Below, piece by piece: positions 59,816-64,000 of a stretch of 64,000 bases of DNA; within the stretch, counting starts at the first letter, position 1; each line of letters starts with the position of its first letter. Under the pieces are notes generated by a model. It made no database searches. It saw only the letters and a list, made by a program, of their open reading frames with translations, and was not told the DNA's origin. Both the position numbers and the translations under genes were made by a program. Origin of the DNA: Brevipalpus yothersi (lineage: Eukaryota; Arthropoda; Arachnida; Trombidiformes; Tenuipalpidae); assembly GCA_003956705.1 (NCBI GenBank), contig QZCP01000312.1:210703-274702 (forward strand), read 5' to 3'.

Positions 59816-59849
59816 GCCTCCACTCTTCCATCTACCGATAGCGCATCTT

Positions 59850-60257
59850 ACAAACCCTCTCATGAGCAGTCATTTGCTCAGGAGGTCTCTTCCCCTTTCT
59901 GATAGCCTTAGCTGTCTCCAGCTCTTAGGCTATCGTGGCCTGGAAATATGCTTCATCTCTTTTCTTCAAGGCCTCTTCTCTCTTTTCCTCTGACTTCGCT
60001 CTCTCGCCTGCAACCCAAAGGTCAGCCTTTTCCTGATGTAGAGTTAGGCTCATATTCCAGGACCTGACACTCTTCCTATCCATTTTTCCTGGCTGCTTAT
60101 CTTTCTCACGCTCTTCAATCGGATTCACTGCTCCCTCCAGTAAACTATCAATCAATCTTTTATAACAGGCCTTCCTCTTTGCTTTTCTCTTCCAATTACG
60201 TGATCTTTTTGGATCGTTTCTAGAAGTTTGCTGACTTGGGCCTGGTTGAGAATCCAT
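59850..60257 (-). pseudogene. Basic accessory protein, early stop
   Basis: The frame opens MDSQPGPSQQTSRNDPKRSR and is rich in Lys, Arg and Glu (WKRKAKRKACYKRL; EKREEALKKRDEAYFQA). It stops at 59925-59927, yet similarity to the 138-aa protein at 29609-30025 continues past the stop as ETAKAIRKGKRPPEQ. So the stop truncates a homologue by about 25 residues. Role unknown; likely element-borne. Confidence 0.55.
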
Positions 60258-60477
60258 CTAGCAAGAAAACTGATCTCGAATTGACAATACAACTGACTTT
60301 TTCCACTGAATGAAAGGATTATTATTAATAGTTAGATTTTCTCCTGCTCAAGCTCATAGATGGAACATATGGGATCTATGCTATTCATTCATTTTACTTG
60401 ATTGGTCTTGATACTATGACACCCTAACCATTGAAACTTTCAAAACTTGAATCAAGATTCTTGGGACAATACATGAA

Positions 60478-61241
60478 AAACCATTTTTGACCAACTTCTC
60501 CCAATATTTTGGGTATGAGTCATACATCATTTTATCACACTCTTGATAACAATCTCAGGGGCACCAAGATTATGCGGGGCTCATGACGCTTTTTCCAGCA
60601 TCAGTATCTTTTTATCGAATTTGATGTATGAGTAATATCTTATATTATCAGATTTTTGATGACTAATAGGAAAATGCTATCAGTTTCCAGATTGGGTCTT
60701 TTTTCTCAAGATATACCATGAAAAACTGTTTTCAACCAACTTCTCCCAAAAATCTGGGTATGAGTCATGTGTCAGCTTATCACACTTTTTGTGAGTGTTG
60801 TCATGGCAATAAAAGTATTTGGGGCTCAAGACACTTTTTTGAGCATGTTGAATTTTTTCAAGGATTCCCTAGCTGATTTTTATCTTATCTTATCACACTT
60901 TTTGTGAGTGATAAGAAAATGTTATCATATCAGAGACAGACCCTCTGGTTCTCGAGATAGAGCGTGAATAGTGGATTTCATCTATCTTCCAGCATTATCA
61001 GGAGGATGAGTCATACCTTATCTGATCACACATTTGATAAGAAAACCTATGATATAATTTTTATCTCGATATGATGAAATTTTTTCGAAAATGAGAAAAT
61101 GACGATATCTCTCAGAGTATGAGTCATAGAGAATTATCAATCTGATTTTCGGTCTTATCACATCTGGTAACACCTGATAAGAAAGTTTCATCAGAATCTT
61201 AGAGGGGGCAGTTTTCCCATGGAGAATGGGTATTGTCCTTT
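60478..61241. mobile_element. Terminal region of the AAAGGACAATG element family
   Basis: Contains two diverged copies (60478, 60717) of a block also seen at 59502, with ACCAACTTCTCCCAA followed by GGGTATGAGTCAT. It ends GGGTATTGTCCTTT at 61240, the same terminus as the 27.6-31.7 kb element. 60895-61215 is the inverted partner of 32395-32715. Confidence 0.65.
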
Positions 61242-61242
61242 C

Positions 61243-61284
61243 AAGACAAGATCTGAAACAATCACATCAATACCTAACGTTCCA
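61243..61284 (-). pseudogene. Small UGT-A-like fragment
   Basis: Matches 48386-48426 of UGT-A with few changes, cut on the left by the end of the repeat element. At the position of the UGT-A nonsense codon it reads TTA. Sequence beyond it to the right resembles the 3' flank of UGT-B. Confidence 0.7.
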
Positions 61285-61962
61285 GCGTTCCAGTTCTTAA
61301 AGTTCATGAGATGATTTGTTCATCTTCCCTCGATCTCTTTATGCTTGGTGTCTCACTTTGGACAAGTGGTTTAATTCCTCCATTTGCCCTCAAAATTCTC
61401 TGAATGAACCAAATAAGAGTAGTACGCTCTGTTACCGTGAGAAACTTCAAATAAATCAGCCAGATAATCGATTCAAGATGGAGTTTCTTGATGTTTCTTT
61501 CCTGGGGGATGATTAGCTTCGACAAAGTCTCCAACTTATTTGGCAGCTTCTTCACGACTTGTTGATTTTTTATATTTTCACTGAGTTTCTTGACATTTTC
61601 TCTCATTATATTATCATTCAAAACCTCTTCAATGGTGGTCAGCAACTTCTCTTCACTAAAGCTCCAAATATTGATCAGGCGACCAATTTGTTTCTCTTCA
61701 GCTCTTACAGCATTGTCTGGTTGATCAAAAAATAGGGAATTATGATCATTGGTCGAGCATAGTAGAGCGTCTCCATCAATGAATTATTACCACCATGTGT
61801 GATTACTAAATCAACCGTTTGTAGTATTGCTATTCGATCCACATACGGTTCTCCCCAAATATTGTCATAGAGTTCCAATTGATGTCCGCAAGCTCTAGTA
61901 GAAACGATAAATCGATGAGGAGACATGGACAGAACTTTCAACAACATTCTCGTTATCTCATG

Positions 61963-63089
61963 TGTAAGGATATTCAAAAATTCAGATTGTTGGCCATCAT
62001 CATCGTCAACAATTATAATATTTATGATAATAGTTCCCACCAACAATGTAAATTGATTCTCAGATCAATTTAGATAGTTTTCATTATCGACAATAATGAA
62101 CAGTATCGAATAACTCCAACAATTAGTTTTTTTCTCTAACAATGATTATCGATATATAAGAATCAAGAATTGACAATCAGTATCTCAGTCTTTCAGAAGA
62201 TATGAATCATGTTACTTCGAATGTGTATCATTTACTAGCTTTCAATATGATTTGAACTCAAACCTTTCATCTATGGATTAATACTTTATTCAATGCTCTG
62301 ATCTGTTTTCTGATTAATTGATATCAGAAACGAATGATATTTTACATTCCACCGAGATATTCTCTTTGACTCATGATTGTTGTGATTTTCTTCCATCATT
62401 CTTGAGTAATATTCTCAATTTCTCACTTATCACTCTATCAACAACAAAATCGGTTATTCACGAGAATTTGCATTAGATATTATGCCGAGAAAAGCAAAAG
62501 ATACTGAAAAAACTATCTATAATATTGACAGAGGAAATGATCCAATATCCACTACTATTGAAGAGGTTGAAACTCAGAATCAACAATATGAAGACCCAGT
62601 CACTATGAACTCAAATTTTTCTGCCAGCACTTTGAACAATTTCACTGAATCTCATCCAGGAAAGATGCTCCTTCAAAATTTTGATGGGGATACAAAGAGG
62701 CTGTCAATAGACGCCTGGATTGACAGATACGAGATGTTAGCAAAAAGGAAGAATTTCGATGATGAGAATATGGTAATCGATCTAGGAAGTTATCTTATTT
62801 ATGAAGGCCTCGAATGGTATATGAGCGTGATGCGAGAGAAAAAAGATATAACTTTTTCAGAATTGAAATTTCTACTTTTGCAGAGATTCGGAATCAATTC
62901 TGTTGACCCAATGTCTGAGTGTGTTGATCTCAGATATGATGAAAAGTTGGGTTCATTATTGTCGATAATGAAAACTATCTAAATTGATCTGAGAATCAAT
63001 TTACATTGTTGGTGGGAACTATTATTATAAATATTATAATTGTTGACGATGATGATGGCCAACAATCTGAATTTTTGAATATCCTTACA
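61963..63089 (+). mobile_element. 1127-bp inverted-repeat element with Gag-like ORF
   Basis: Ends are 139-base inverted repeats (61963-62101 and 62951-63089) that differ at one position as read. They start TGTAAGGATATTCAAAAATT. CATG is duplicated at 61959-61962 and 63090-63093; the intact UGT paralogues have a single CATG there. A TATATAAG box lies at 62153 and TCAGT further on. The interior holds one frame resembling retrotransposon Gag. TGTNR ends with a 4-bp duplication are known from Ginger DNA transposons, which are related to Gypsy elements, so a non-autonomous relative is possible. Confidence 0.85.
62482..62982 (+). CDS. Gag-like protein, truncated, 166 aa
   Basis: Starts MPRKAKDTEKTIYNI and has a core typical of the Gag region of Gypsy-like retrotransposons (LLQNFDGDTKRLSIDAWIDR, then MVIDLGSYLIYEGLEWYM and LKFLLLQRFG). 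No zinc knuckle, protease or polymerase follows. The last residues (LSIMKTI) and the stop come from the right inverted repeat, so the original gene was cut there. It has its own TATA-like box about 330 bases upstream. Whether it is expressed or aids movement of the element is unknown. Confidence 0.7.
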   Translation: MPRKAKDTEKTIYNIDRGNDPISTTIEEVETQNQQYEDPVTMNSNFSASTLNNFTESHPGKMLLQNFDGDTKRLSIDAWIDRYEMLAKRKNFDDENMVIDLGSYLIYEGLEWYMSVMREKKDITFSELKFLLLQRFGINSVDPMSECVDLRYDEKLGSLLSIMKTI

Positions 63090-63849
63090 CATGGTCCATA
63101 GAAGCCACAGAGCCCAACGAGAAGAGAATGAGTTCACCAGGAAGATTACGTAGTTTAACACGAATATCGAATTTTTTCCGACTCTCTTGAACACAAAAGT
63201 CAACACGATACCAGTTGGGATATGTAGGTCCGAATTCATGATAATCCAAGTCATCAGCATAGTGATAAAATCCCAATTCAGTATCAATATCGGCAAATTT
63301 AATTGGATCAAATTCATCTGCCCACTTGTTCTCTCCACATGATCTGTACCGAGCTCTCATCCGATCACTCACACTCGACCATGCATCTCAATATACTTTG
63401 TAGTAATCTTCAATAATTGCTTGATCTTTGAGCTTTGTACTGAATCCAGTTCATGCAGGTACACCATTGGGATAGAGGATTGAATGAAGCAAGCTTAACA
63501 CAAGGTATGCCCGAATCATAGAGGCTGGGAAACTTAACGACCATATCTACCACCATGACATCAATGGCTGGTGTGTCCCGAAGAACTTTTTCCAAAGCTT
63601 CATTAATCATAGGATATTCTATCATCAATTCACCATAACGCTCACAATCTTCTTGTTTAAATTGACGAGCAATCTCAATGGAAAGTAAGAAGTGAGAAGA
63701 TCTCGGAGAAATCAGCAATAAATAGGAATGAAAACTTTGCGGCACACTCAATTATGTTACATGATAATAAAATAGATAGAGTATAATGAATCCTTTTTCA
63801 AAGATAAAAAGATCATTTTTGACGAGCGCTTGAGAATCGTCAACAAACT

Positions 63850-64000
63850 GTAAAAAATTGCTCAGTTCTTCATGAAACAGCGTCTTCATCACAGTATTAT
63901 TACCCCTATGTGTAATAACTAGGTCTACGGTTTGTGGTATAGCGATTTGATTTACATAAGGCTCCCACCACATATTATCATGAAGTTCTAATTGATTCTC
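63850..64000 (-). pseudogene. UGT-A-like fragment at the window edge (UGT-F)
   Basis: Reads ELHDNMWWEPYVNQIAIPQT then VDLVITHRGNNTVMKTL, closest to UGT-A by its NNTV motif. The conserved THGG has become THRG. It ends in unrelated sequence at about 63850 and continues beyond the window. Confidence 0.75.

Larger units (their letters stand above)
61300..63669 (-). pseudogene. UGT-B-like pseudogene split by a mobile element (UGT-E)
   Basis: The upstream part (63669-63094) reads RYGELMIEYPMINEALEKVL, TPAIDVMVVDMVVKFP, and after a frameshift and two TGA codons DRMRARYRSCGENKWADEFD to GSVASMDH. The 1127-bp element 61963-63089 sits there. The rest (61958-61500) continues EITRMLLKVLSMSPHRF, THGGNNSLMETL, then loses a base in the DQ region and another further on. 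Its 3' flank (61310-61500) and 5' flank (63670-63845) match those of UGT-B, so it is a duplicate of B. Exon 1, the intron and the RGH start are deleted. Confidence 0.9.

Overview
The window is AT-rich eukaryotic DNA, almost certainly from an arthropod. The genes have short GT-AG introns (about 60-100 bases) and TATA/TCAGT-type promoters. Mobile elements and dispersed repeats dominate. The main recognisable gene family is a tandem array of cytosolic, bacterial-type UDP-glycosyltransferases (UGTs, GT-B fold, no signal peptide, no membrane tail). Lineage-specific expansion of such UGTs after transfer from bacteria is known from spider mites, so a mite-like host is my best inference. No conserved housekeeping gene is present to confirm it.

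Layout. 0-4.2 kb: a block duplicated, partly inverted, from 42.9-44.1 kb, a broken UGT start (554-945) and a transposon relic. 4.2-19 kb: mostly diverged repeats, including two long foldback palindromes (11.2-12.7 and 15.0-15.7 kb), a candidate multi-exon minus-strand gene (8.7-9.6 kb) and two weak coding fragments (17.0 and 18.0-18.6 kb). 19.5-34 kb: three small secreted-protein genes of unknown function (19.6, 25.4, 33.5 kb) and a truncated fourth (27.4 kb). Between them lie a dead UGT split by a transposon, two internally deleted transposons, and a roughly 4 kb inverted-repeat element (27.6-31.7 kb) with a short-LTR element nested in it. 34-47 kb: repeats, a 320-bp TA-flanked MITE, a dead Tc1-like element (38.1-39.7 kb) and a complete 2.67 kb IS630/Tc1/mariner-type transposon with an open transposase frame (44.2-46.9 kb). 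47.4-55.2 kb: four head-to-tail UGT genes on the minus strand, called A, B, C and D here from left to right. Only B is fully open. A, C and D each carry a single lesion near residue 121-133. 56.7-61.2 kb: a spliced HTH-DDE-SWIM transposase interrupted by one in-frame TGA, a basic accessory ORF, and inverted-repeat ends. 61.2-64 kb: a second, decayed A/B-type UGT block, split by a 1127-bp element with 139-bp inverted ends, a 4-bp target duplication and a Gag-like ORF.

How it fits together. The UGTs share one intron in exactly the same place, splitting the alanine codon before the catalytic-type RGH motif, so the family expanded from a spliced ancestor. Long near-identical tracts between B, C and D against diverged flanks indicate gene conversion. 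The secreted genes are separate single-copy units with their own promoters. The points most worth a second look are the Gag-bearing inverted-repeat element, the clustered single lesions in otherwise intact UGTs, the GC-AG intron in UGT-C, the unequal subterminal repeat arrays of the 44-47 kb transposon, and the small secreted proteins.
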